From the NCBI GenBank assembly GCA_946902985.2, contig OX336393.1:127996533-128060532 (forward strand): DNA of 64,000 nt. Reading direction: 5' to 3'. Shown piece by piece: positions 31,175 through 41,781 of the stretch. Source of the stretch: Meconema thalassinum (Eukaryota > Arthropoda > Insecta > Orthoptera > Tettigoniidae). The position numbers and the translations under genes are program-made. The stretch's first letter is position 1. Each line of letters starts with the position of its first letter. A model generated the notes under the pieces. The model was not told where the DNA came from. It made no database searches and was given only the letters and a program-made list of their open reading frames with translations.

Positions 31175-33758
31175 GCATGAGCCAGAGTATAACTTAGGAG
31201 TCACACTGTGGCGTCGGATTCGTGAACTACGGTGTGCTGGAGCGTGCCCATTTCTACCTTGCAGGCGATAACCAGACACATGTGGTTGGATAGCTTACGA
31301 GTTAAACTGTGGCGTTGCTGAGTAACTTATGGATCATGGTGTGCTGGAACGCGCCCCTCTCGACCTTGCAGGCGATAGCCAGATGCGTATGGGTGTATAA
31401 TTTACGAGTCACACTGTGGCGTCGCCGAGGAACTTATGGATCACGGTGTGCTGGATCGCACCCCTCTCTACCTTGCAGGCGATAGCCATATGTGTGTGGG
31501 TGTATAACTTACAAGTCACACTGTGGCGTCGCTGAGGAACTTATGGACCATGGTGTGCTGGATCGCGCTCCTCTCTACCTTGCAGGCGATAACCAGATGT
31601 GTGTGGGTGTATAACTTACGAGTCACACTGTGGCGTCGCTGAGGAACTTATGGACCGTGGTGTGCTGGATCGCGCTCCTCTCTACCTTGCAGGCGATAAC
31701 CAGATGCGTGTAGGTTGTATAACTTACGTGTCACACTGTGGCGTCGCTGAGGAACTTATGGACCATGGTGTGCTGGATCGCGCCCCTCTCTACCTTGCAG
31801 GCGATAACCAGATGTGTGTGGGTGTATAACTTACGAGTCACACTGTGGTGTCACTGAGAAACTTATGGACCATGGTGTGCTGGATCGCGCTCCTCTCTAC
31901 CTTGCAGGCGATAACCAGATGTGTGTGGGTGTATAACTTACGAGTCACATTATGGCGTCATTGCGGAACTTATGGACCACGGTGTGCGGGAGCGCACCCC
32001 TCTCTAACTTGCAGGTGATAACCAGATGTGTGTGCGTGTATAACTTACGAGTCACACTATGGCGTCACTGAGGAACTTATGGACCATGGTATGCTGGATC
32101 GCGCCCCTCTCTACCTTGCAGGCGATAACCAGATGTGTGTGGGTGTATAACTTACGAGTCACACTATAGCGTCACTGAGGAACTTATGGACCATGGTATG
32201 CTGGATTGCGCCCCTCTCTACCTTGCAGGCGATAGCCAGATGTGTGTGAGTGTATAACTTACGAGTCACATTATGGCGTCATTGTGGAACTTATGGACCA
32301 CGGTGTGCGGGAGCGCGATGCGTGTGGGTGTATAACTTACGAGCCACACTGTGGCGTCGCTGAGGAACTTATGGACCATGGTATGCTGGATCGCGCCCCT
32401 CTCTACCTTGCAGGCGATAGCCAGATGTGTGTGGGTGTATAACTTACGAGTCACACTGTGGTGTCACTGAGGAACTTATGGACCATGGTATGCTGGATCG
32501 CGCCCCTCTCTACCTTGCAGGCGATAACCAGATGTGTGTGGGTGTATAACTTACGAGTCACACTATGGCGTCGCTGAGGAACTTATGGACCATGGTGTGC
32601 TGGATCGCGCCCCTCTCTACCTTGCAGGCGATAACCAGATGTGTGTGGGTGTATAACTTACGAGTCACACTATGGCGTCACTGAGGAACTTATGGACCAT
32701 GGTGTGCTGGATCGCGCCCCTCTCTACCTTGCAGGCGATAGCCAGATGTGTGTGGGTGTATAACTTACGAGTCACATTATGGCGTCATTGCGGAACTTAT
32801 GGACCACGGTGTGCGGGAGCGTGATGCGTGTCGGTGTATAACTTACGAGCCACACTGTGGCGTCGCTGAGGAACTTATGGACCACGGTGTGCTGGATCGC
32901 GCCCCTCTCTACCTTGCAGGCGATAAACAGGTGTGTGTGGGTGTATAACTTACGAGTCACACTGTGGCGTCGCTGAGGAGCTTATGGACCATGGTGTGCT
33001 GGATCGCGCTCCTCTCTGCCTTGGAGGTGATAGCCAGATGTGTGTGAGAGTATAACTTGCGAGTCACATTATGGCGTCACTGAGGAACTTATGGACCATG
33101 GTGTGCTGGATCGCGTCCCTCTCTACCTTGCAGGTGATAGCCAGATGTGTGTGGGTGTATAACTTACGAGTCACACTGTGGCGTCGCTGAGGAGCTTATG
33201 GACCATGTTGCGCTGGATCGCACCCCTCTCTGCCTTGGAGGTGATAGCCAGATGTGTGTGAGAGTATAACTTACGAGTCACACTGTGGCGTCGCTGAGGA
33301 GCTTATGGACCATAGTGTGCTGGATCGCGCCCCTCTCTACCTTGCAGGTGATAGCCAGATGTGTGTGGGTGTATAACTTACGAGTCACACTGTGGCGTCG
33401 CTGAGGAGCTTATGGACCATGTTGCGCTGGATCGCACCCCTCTCTACCTTGGAGGTGAAAGCCAGATGTGTGTGAGAGTATAACTTACGAGTCACATTAT
33501 GGCGTCGCTGAGGAACTTATGGACCATGGTGTGCTGGATCGCGTCCCTCTCTACCTTGCAGGCGATAACCAGATGTGTGTGGGTGTATAACTTACGAGTC
33601 ACATTATGGCGTCACTGCGGAACTTATGGACCACGGTGTGCGGGGGCGCGATGCGTGTGGGTGTATAACTTACGAGCCACACTGTGGCGTCGCTGAGGGA
33701 CTTATGGACCGTGGTGTGCTGGATCGCCCCCCTCTCTACCTTGCAGGCGACAACATGT
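31175..33758 (+). repeat. 107-bp satellite array
   Basis: About two dozen head-to-tail units of 107 bp are present, each with 'gtataacttacgagtcacac', 'gaacttatggaccatggtg' and 'ctctctaccttgcaggcgat'. The first units (31175-31400) are the most diverged. Short units lacking the last third occur near 32311, 32817 and 33644. The first two of these are 506 bp apart, which equals four full units plus one short unit, hinting at a higher-order repeat. Open frames in the array are not conserved between units because 107 is not a multiple of 3. Confidence 0.95.
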
Positions 33759-33759
33759 C

Positions 33760-34302
33760 CCCCTCCATTGCGTCAAGATGGCGATAGGTAATGGCGAGGC
33801 GCCATTACACTGAATAGCGACACGAGTCAATATTGCGCTCTGCCGCCATATTAGGAAGGGTGGGGGACGGAAAACTGTGATTACATGACACTGTTGTCGC
33901 CAGGTACTCTCCTACTGGATACTTGGTCCCGGTTTATCCGTTAAGGTGGCGCTAAAACTGAATACAGCAGTTTAACAAAACTGGTCAGTTTCTTAACAAA
34001 ACCTAATCCTATCACACAAACCACTGAATAATCAAATGTTTTGAAGATTTATCAGCTTTTACCTTTATAAGATAAATTAGTTAGGTTAGACCACTGTCAT
34101 TCACTGTTACCAACACTACAATTACCGTAATTAATTCATTCTTAAAAACAAACTATTAAGCAAATGGTACGTTATGACCTTACTATTGAAGTTAAGTATT
34201 TGGAACTAACTATATTTGAAGAAGATTTCATTGGTCCAATTCAGAATCATGGTTCTAGATCTTCAAACTTGTTCTTTGTAAATTTTTCTTTGATAAGTTT
34301 AA
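33760..34302. other. unassigned spacer
   Basis: No gene is recognised. The first 120 bp are CpG-containing ('atggcgaggcgccattaca'), then A+T-rich. Confidence 0.45.
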
Positions 34303-34350
34303 GGTTGGTTGGTTGGTTCCTCAGTTTAGGGGCTGCGACAACGCGGTAAA
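34303..34350 (-). mobile_element. SINE family S1, 3'-end fragment
   Basis: 'ggttggttggttcctcagtt' and 'taggggctgcgacaacgcgg' are the complement of the S1 tail. Confidence 0.75.
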
Positions 34351-34591
34351 ATTTAGTTTCACACAAATGCAGTTATCGGAATGCCTTTTTAATAGTCCAC
34401 GGCTGCTTCCTTTCGGCCGTTTCGGCCAGTTTAATTCGTAATCAATCATTTTATTTGGAATTGTCAATTCTGATGAACTAGGCATCGGGAACGGCATCCA
34501 GCCATCAAATCCATCCATCACATAGAAAACGCATCTCACCTCAAACCCAACCTTGTAGAAATGGGAATGTTTAAGGGTAGATACCCTATAC

Positions 34592-35716
34592 CAGTGGCGG
34601 ATCCAGAGGTTCACCTCGGAGGGGGCACTCTAGGATTTCAGAGTTGCAAGAGAAAATATGTAATACAATTACTAAATTTGTATTTAATCCACACATAACA
34701 TTCAACCACCAGATTTTATAATTCTACAAGAAATTCATTATATTATATTATTCATTATATTATATTAAAATGGTTTATTGGTTTCAGTGTCAATAACACA
34801 AATTATAACCGAGTGTGTGGATCTTGCTGACTTACGAAGAAACCTTGGTTTGCAGATGACGCGGTGGCGGCTGATCGCGTTATCCGCTTTATAAGTGAGA
34901 GTGGGTTAGGGCCAGTAATCTAAATTTTCCAGTGAACATTGATTCAAAGACTAGTTCGTTTTTGAATGATATTGTTTTGTTTTTCCGAAATTTCTTTTTG
35001 TTTGTTTATTTGTTTGTTTGTTTTTGTTTTATTAATTTTTGTTCTTTTTAAATTCAGGTGTCCACCTCAAAATTTTAAATTCTGTTCCAAATTTGTATTC
35101 TTTAATCTGTGTTAAGAGGAGCAGATGACCTCGTAGTTCCGCCCCTTAAAACAACAATAACTAACTAACTCATTGTCATTATGTATAAAAAACCTTTTTA
35201 ATTCTGCAGAATATGTACATTTCCACATTTTAATGCACATTACACAGCCTAATATGTCTTAAAACATATGCAATCATAGTAACTATCTGAAGACAATATA
35301 CAAGTCTATTAGACAAATGTTACAAAATATGTGCATAGTACCAACATTGTCAGTCACTGAGTCACAACTAGTCACATAAATAAAAATACCAGCCACGGCC
35401 AGTCAAATAGTCAAGTAGTGTAGGAAGGCGCTCCATGGCACAACGGATTATAAAATATATTTCTACTTCTACCTGTCCTAAACATAAAAAATTGTATGTC
35501 GATGTAGCGATTATATTAAGTGTTGCCATTACATACTCTATGATAACAAACATTGACCACATTCATGAATGCAGGCAATACAGCAAAGATTTTACTTGCA
35601 GTGCAGTTTGCTGAAACAATCATTTTTATCGGCAATATCAATGTGGCAGACAAGTAGTTTTTCAGGGGGGGGGGGGGGGCACTTGCCCCTGGTGCCCCCC
35701 TCTGGATCCGCCACTG
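34592..35716 (+). mobile_element. non-autonomous hAT element
   Basis: Perfect 8-bp target duplications CCCTATAC lie at 34584-34591 and 35717-35724. Both termini read CAGTGGCGGATCCAGAGG when read inward. The interior is A+T-rich and non-coding and includes a SINE-like tail near 35110-35175. A poly-G run lies at 35666-35680 next to the right end. Confidence 0.92.
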
Positions 35717-35941
35717 CCCTATACAGGTCAGAATTGACGTAATACAAACTGCCACTGATAAAAATTTGAAACTGGAGGTCCACGTTTGTGTACCCTGCGT
35801 CTGAAGAGGTTAAGGGGTCAGTCTGGACATAAAAGTCAGTATTTGTTTTTTTTAGGCAAAACATTGTAACAATTGTATCAAAAAGTTGTGATACATTTTT
35901 CATATTAATAGCCTTTATTCGAACTCGAACATGTTTAACTA

Positions 35942-36559
35942 CACCGGCCGACGAAAAAAAAAAAGAAAAGAAAGATTAGGCTACTTGAAAAATTCAACAT
36001 TACTTAAATTTAAATCATACATATGAACGCTCTAGGCCTACTGTTTATAGCATGGAAATAAGGTTAATTGTTTTCCTGGAAGTATTATCATTCTTCATGT
36101 GATTGTTTCACTTAACAATAGCGATTCATTGACATGATGCTGTTTCCCGCGGAAAGATGTGCGCGCCACAATTTTCGATCAGAGCCACTGCCCTGGCAAC
36201 ATCTTCAGGACTCAAGCGCATATTCGTTTTTGAATTCACAACAACAACTGAGGATATGGCTATATTAATCTTTTCCTATGCCAACAAGTGGCAAATAAAA
36301 ATAAAAATAAACATTGCATTGTTGACGATACCGATAGCGCGCAGATCTTTCCGCGGGAAACAGCATCATGTCAAAGAATCGCTATTGTTAAGTGTAACAA
36401 TGACATGAAAGATGGTAATGCATCCAGGAAACCAATTTAGCCTTACTTCCATGCTATAACTACTGTATGTACTGTATTACGCCTATACCGTTCATACTAT
36501 GATTTGAATGAAAGTATTGTTGAATTTTTGAAGTGATCGTTTCTTTTTGCCGGTCAGTG
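35942..36559. mobile_element. palindromic Tc1/mariner-type MITE
   Basis: TA flanks both ends (35940-35941, 36560-36561). The termini are CACCGGCCGAC and CACTGACCGGC (read inward). The two arms, each about 230 bp, are inverted copies of each other, including 'cacttaacaatagcgatt' and 'gctgtttcccgcggaaagat'. Only about 150 bp in the middle are unpaired. Confidence 0.85.
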
Positions 36560-36649
36560 TATTTACTTAAATACTTTTGTAAGGACTCTCATTTCTGTTA
36601 GACTTGTAAATTCAAAGTTGGATTTTTAGAGTTGAGTTTATTCTTCTTC

Positions 36650-37190
36650 TTATCGCGGATGGAACACTTAGGACCACGCGGAATCAACGTTTGTTGAGCC
36701 TTCCTCCTTGCTCAATAGCTCTTCATATGCATGGATTGTTGTAGTTTCTGTTCCTCCGACCATGCACGTCGCGTCGTGTTGGTTTCTTCTGATCTACCTC
36801 AAATCCCCTTGTGTGAACAATATTCCTGATAGCATTTCTATCAATCAGATCTGGCGATCCCATCTCCACTAGGTCCCTCTCCACCTGTGTGTACCACTTT
36901 CGTCTTGTACGTTTGTTCTGCAGAAATTTGTGGATTCGGTAAGTAAGTCTCGTATGATTCATTCTTTTCGAATGGCCAAAAACTTGAATTCGTCTCATTC
37001 TCATGGTATCGGTAAATTTAGAAATTTTCATTTATATTTCAGAGTTGGATTTGGGATAGTGATGTGCCATTTTTAATTCTGGGCCCTAAGATCTTTCGCA
37101 AAATTTTCCTTTCCTTAATTTCTAATTGTTCCTGTAATGTTTTAAGTTGTCAATTGAACTTTTCTGAAGCATAAAGAACTTCCGTTTTAA
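36650..37190 (-). pseudogene. LINE C-terminal fragment
   Basis: The minus-strand pieces 'KERKILRKILGP' (about 37080-37120) and, in an open frame at 36723-37031, 'MRMRRIQVFGHSKRMNHTRL' and 'RTRRKWYTQVERDLVEMG' have the order of a non-LTR retrotransposon C-terminal tail. An internal stop separates them. No reverse transcriptase core is present, so this is a dead 5'-truncated copy. It resembles the copy at 51215-52080 in motif order. Confidence 0.65.
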
Positions 37191-37440
37191 TCACTGTTAA
37201 CTAATGGCGAATTTTACTATTCCATGTCAAGCATTGCTTGTTTCATAGAAAATGCCCTATTGAATGTGTAAGTATTTTATATCAATGCTGATGAAGACCC
37301 TTCAAAGAAGGGTTGAAAACATGTTTGATAAACTTTATAGTATTAACAGGTGTTTCTGTAAACTCTTTTAATATAAAAGTTAATAGGCCTATGTCTATTA
37401 AACACATTTCCCATCATGGTTAATATTCTTAATTCATATA

Positions 37441-38086
37441 GGCAACAATCGAATCTCGACAATTTGACACTCGTTAATTTGAATCTCACGATAATTTGAA
37501 GCTATTTCCTTGTCCCTTGAAAAGTACTCGATAAACTGAACAGAAAATTGAACTTGGTCTTCTCGGTAATTTGAAGTGGTTGGAATGGCATCTTGCTCGC
37601 CGACATTGTATAATTTGAAGTCGTGCTTCCCTACTCTCTATAATTTGAAGTCGGTGAATACAGTATTGTTATGCACAGACCTGTCGTTTCTTTACATCAC
37701 GCTCCTACGCCCTCAAAACGGACACGTGACGATTTCTTCTCAGCTCTCACCACTATCGAAAATTAATTGGACAATGATAGATGGAATCCCGACCCGGCAG
37801 GAGCTGGATAAGGGGAAATGATGATGATGATGATGAGATGGAAGTCGCTCACTCAAAAGGAAATTACGGACTTCTTTTCAAAATGAACGTTTGTGTATAA
37901 TTGTACAAAAATATTGTGAAATGAACATCAGGAAGTACAGTATTCAACTCAAGAAAATCAAACTCTTGTTTATTTCAATTTTTCCCTTCCTTCCTCTTGG
38001 TTATTTGAACTCGTATTATTTTGAACTCGCAGTAAATTGAACTTCTTCTCTAGTCCCTTGAGTTTCAAATTATCGACAATCGACAG
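37441..38086. mobile_element. pogo-like MITE
   Basis: TA lies on both sides (37439-37440, 38087-38088). The ends share about 25 bp inverted, of the form TCGA-AATTTGA-ACTC. Copies of 'ataatttgaagtc' recur inside near 37607 and 37640. No transposase is visible. Confidence 0.55.
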
Positions 38087-38098
38087 TATTTATAAATA

Positions 38099-39007
38099 CT
38101 AGCGGACCCAAGCGCCCCATTTGTACAGACTACCCGCCCGGCTCTATTGTTATACGGGCTGGACGACGTGACACAGCTCTTGCAGGGGCTATCACCTCGT
38201 TTATTTGTTTAAAAGCACTTGATAAACAAATAAATAAATTTCCGTTGACTTTTCAAGAAATGCAAGATTTTTCTTGTACTATTGAGACGATTTGGAAGAT
38301 TTTGGTACAAATCACACCTTCTAACTCCCTCTGGTTTAGGAGCTTGAGTTTTGTAAAACATACACCTAGAGTAGGCTATTATATTTATAAATATTATTAG
38401 TAGTTTTATTATCATAGCCTATATATTATTTCAGTAGTATAGATCCCTCCTGCGGCGCTCACAAGCGAGCGAACGTCACAAATGAGCATTCAAATGAAAG
38501 ATAATAGACATTAGAAGTGACGAATTGCACACTAATTTCATAAATATCTATAATTTATTTTAAAAATGACTTTAACAAAAATGTACGAAGTGTGCGATTT
38601 GCAGATACTGTTGCTGTAGGAAAATACGCTCCATAATTGCTGTTCACTTAACATTTTGGCCGCTGTGACGCCCGTTTCATATCATTTTAACGTTCTGAGG
38701 TCTTTCCTTTATCATTTTGCATGGGTTTCAGAAACAGTAAATCAAAGGAATGAGTAGGCTACTCTAATCGTATAATTTCATAAATATCGAATAACCCGTT
38801 AGTGTTATGATGATGCAATTTTCGGTGATTGCCATATTATATTAGGGAACGTAGAACTTGGAATTCTAACTGAAATGTAAATAGTGATCTATAATCATTT
38901 GGTTGAAATAAAAACATAACAACCTTTCTCCTTAAGTCTCTCATTATAAACCTATTGGGGAAAGTGTGGTTTATGAACATGCGAGATTTCTCGCGAGGGT
39001 CCGCTAG
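38099..39007. mobile_element. element with inverted CTAG-type ends
   Basis: Left end ACTAGCGGACCC and right end GGGTCCGCTAGT are perfect inverted repeats. The right end is preceded by a small hairpin (GCGAGA...TCTCGC, 38981-38994) and followed by T, like a Helitron 3' end. The left end would then be a second Helitron 3' end in opposite orientation. The class is uncertain. Confidence 0.45.
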
Positions 39008-39009
39008 TT

Positions 39010-39133
39010 TTGTTTTATTTAGGTATTTTTTCTTATCTAGTCATCAATTTGAAAACTTTAAATAAATCTTAATTCATATTTCAACTGTGTTAAGAGGGGC
39101 AGATGACCTTGCTGTTCTCCTCCATAAATAAAC

Positions 39134-39164
<31 letters not shown>

Positions 39165-39710
39165 TCCTCCCTCTGTAGTATTTCAAGCTGCAATATAAAC
39201 ACAGCGACGCCTTAGCAATAACCGTTTGTAGCCACACACAAACCAATCGCTTCTTCTTCTTTGTGCTTTATGACAGCATGAAAAGCTCTCCTTTTGTCCC
39301 AGCCGTATGTGACATACCTGTTAATAGCTCATGTCAGCATTATTCTGAGAAAAGCCAGAATCGTTCTTGTCCATTTGGTGTCGCTGTGCTTGACGAGGAC
39401 AGTAAAAGCCAGTCCTAATAATATCTGCAATGCGCGGCACCTGCTCAGAGCTTGAAACGTTTCACGAAACCTATAACCATCTTCACGCAGACAAAAGGGA
39501 GTGGTAGTTCTGGGAAGTGCTAAGTTCCGGTAGTGGAACAGATTCACTTCGTCACGATCAGACACCAAATGCGAATACTTGACAATTCCTTTTAATTATT
39601 AAGTTTCTTGGAATAACTTACAGTATAGTAAGTTTAAGAATATATGCGCGTAACCTAAGCTACTTAACAATTTTGTTGATATTATTATGATGTTGAAGCC
39701 ATTGTCAGTG
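39010..39710. other. unassigned region with SINE tail
   Basis: 39085-39165 carries a 'gaggggcagatgaccttgc' SINE-type tail ending in (ATC)n. The rest is unassigned. Confidence 0.4.
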
Positions 39711-39821
39711 TTGCCTTAGTAAACGAAAGTTTGATGCTTTTCAGTCGGTAGACACGATTGTACCCAAATTAAATGGGCTATTCCCTAATCCTGAAAAAAA
39801 AATGAGATTAATAAATACACT

Positions 39822-39864
39822 TGGATGACCAGTTTCGGTCGTCACGCGATCATCATCAGATCCA
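39822..39864 (-). ncRNA. hammerhead ribozyme-like motif, minimal
   Basis: On the minus strand: stem I strand TGGAT, core CTGATGA, one bulged T, stem II GATCG/CGACC (4 of 5 pairs) with a 5-nt loop, core GAAA, then A-C / G-T as a 2-bp stem III with a 2-nt loop, C at the cleavage position, and stem I strand ATCCA. All canonical core residues are present. Very short stem III forms are known from Penelope-like elements. The bulged base next to stem II is unusual. Confidence 0.45.
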
Positions 39865-39934
39865 TTACACTTAGACTACAAAATGTTTTCGTTTAAAGTA
39901 TGGGTGACATAAAAATGTTGTAGACTAAGTGTAA

Positions 39935-39977
39935 TGGATCTGATGATGATCGCTTGACGATCGAAACTGATCATCCG
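39935..39977 (+). ncRNA. hammerhead ribozyme-like motif, second arm
   Basis: Same layout on the plus strand: CTGATGA at 39940-39946, stem II GATCG/CGATC with 5 of 5 pairs, GAAAC at 39963-39967, C at 39972. The stem III pair C-G is lost (A at 39970), so activity is doubtful. Confidence 0.35.
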
Positions 39978-40019
39978 AGTGTATTTATTAAACTCATGAA
40001 AATTAATAAATGAAAAACA

Positions 40020-40700
40020 AAAATATTGGAATGCAGCCGAAATAAATCAGAAACCTCTATGGACACCAAATTGTCAGGTGAAAAACTAAATGAAGTAGGA
40101 GACTTCTGTTACTTAGGAAGCAAAATAACCGGGGATGGACGAAGCAAAGAGGATATAAAAAGTAGGTTGGCTCAGGCAAGGAAAGCATTTCTACTGAAAA
40201 GGAATCTGTTGACATCGAATATAGATTTAGGTGTTAGGAAGTCATCTTTGAAGGCCTTTTCGGGAGCGTGGGGCTCGATGGAAGTGAAACTTGGACTATT
40301 GGTGCAGCAGAAAAGAGGAGAATTGAAGCGTTTGAAATGTGGTGTTACAGGAGAATGATGAAGATCAGATGGGTAGATAGGGTTACAAACGTAGGGGTAT
40401 TAAGACTAGTGGGAGAGGAGAGATGTTTCTGGCAACTGGTAATGAAGAGAAGAGATAGGTTGGTAGGACATACACTAAGACACCCAGGAATAGGAAGCTT
40501 AGTTATCGAAGGAAGAGTCGAGGACAAGAACTGTAGGGGTAGACCAAGGTTAGAATATGTTAAACAGATTGCCTCCGATATAGGGTGTGGTAGCTATGTA
40601 GAGATGAAACGATTATCTCAGGACAAGGAGGCGTGGAGTGCTGCATCAAACCAGTTAAAAGACTGAAGACTCAAACAACAACAACAACAATTTCCAACTA
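40020..40700 (+). pseudogene. LINE C-terminal region with (CAA)n tail
   Basis: Two overlapping frames join into one tail. 'FCYLGSKITGDGRSKEDI' and 'ARKAFLLKRNLLTSN' lie in 40026-40270. After a frameshift near 40260-40275 come 'GSETWTIGAAEKRRIEAFEM', 'RMMKIRWVDRVTN' and 'RGRPRLEYVKQI' up to a stop at 40664. This is the conserved C-terminal end of an insect non-LTR retrotransposon protein after the reverse transcriptase. The 3' end is 'tgaagactcaaacaacaaca', a microsatellite tail. It is a 5'-truncated, frameshifted copy. Two related copies on the minus strand lie at 44895-46165. Confidence 0.75.
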
Positions 40701-41397
40701 AAGTTTAACTTAATACAGCAATACAACTTAACATATAGAGTACTCGTGCCACCGTATGGCTTGAACAAAGGATGCCATCCCCATATTTGAATGAAGGGGG
40801 AGTCATAAAACCCGTGTATTACCACTACCAATATTCCAACCTTTGATCTCTGAAGTTCCGGCTCCACATTGCAGTTGTGCTATTCCCCATAACGCGCTCG
40901 GCCAAGCTGCAGGCTCTCTCCTCATCAGCACTTCACTAAGTCATCCATCACAATTACAGGACTGTTATTTTATTTATTCCACGTATCGTTCCTCTTGAGA
41001 TGCAACAGTCCCTCAAGCGTGAAGAGAGCATTTGGCAGCGAACTCCAGACCTTCAGCTGGGAGTGCGCCAGTGTTAATGAAGCGTCTCCGGCTGCCGGCA
41101 ATTAGGCGCAACTCACTTGCACATAATGCGTCCATTACCTACAGTGCCAAGAATAACATTACAAGATGTTCCCTTGCCTTGCCCCAAGCTGCTATTATTT
41201 ACGACATTCTAAGGCGTGAGATCCTAATGGCTACGTTCCGGTCTATTATAAGTTAGTTATAGACTTCTATTACCCTATTAGAGAAACGCCCTAACATGAA
41301 TGAGAGTTCTCTAAGAAACTGGCGGGTGCAGATATAAAGCAATTATAGAAACATTAAGGGCTATTTGGTGAGAATTATTTTAAAATTTACTTACTAA
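40701..41397. other. unassigned region with SINE-like relic
   Basis: 40780-40920 resembles minus-strand tRNA-headed SINE relics ('ccaacctttgatctctgaag', 'gttccggctcc'). The rest is unassigned. Confidence 0.4.
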
Positions 41398-41440
41398 CTA
41401 GTAATCGTACCCGGCTTCACCCGGGTGATATATCCACCAC
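41398..41440 (-). mobile_element. Helitron-like 3' end
   Basis: The minus strand reads ACCCGG, a 6-nt loop, CCGGGT, then 'acgatta', CTAG, followed by T. This is the hairpin plus CTAG/T pattern of Helitron 3' termini. The 5' end was not found. Confidence 0.5.
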
Positions 41441-41781
41441 CCCTTTCCGAGTTTGTGTCCACCGCTAGTTATCAGGAATGCCATAGCAGGCTTACTTAAC
41501 GTCATAGCGAACTATATCGGAAGTAGGCCTTAAGCTACATCTGTCAGCGATTTCGTCTCACCACACATGTCTCAAGAATATGATGTTCTCCAATGCAAGG
41601 ACAGCATGGTTAAATTATCGGTAACTTTAAAATCTGATTCTCGGCATCTCTTGAACAATACTTTTTGTTTTTCGGCTGACAGCATAAATTCAGGTTTGGC
41701 AGGTCTCAGTGCAAAATAAATAATTTTAAGAAATTAATAAATATACAGAATAAAAATTAAAAATGAAATCTAAATGATAAA

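Larger units (their letters stand above)
39715..40010. mobile_element. Penelope-type inverted terminal repeats with hammerhead-like motifs
   Basis: Two arms of about 75 bp (39809-39890 and 39910-39992) are inverted copies around a 20-30 bp centre. Each holds a hammerhead-like motif. The left flank 'ttcagtcggtagacacgatt' also occurs at 7398-7420. The Penelope link is inferred from the hammerhead-like motif, a known feature of that class. Confidence 0.45.

Noticed and set aside
31599..31829. Repeated open frames with 'CITYESHCGV' and 'LDRAPLYLAGD' in the satellite
   Set aside because: The 107-bp unit is not a multiple of three, so the frame cannot persist through the array; frames last only one or two units.
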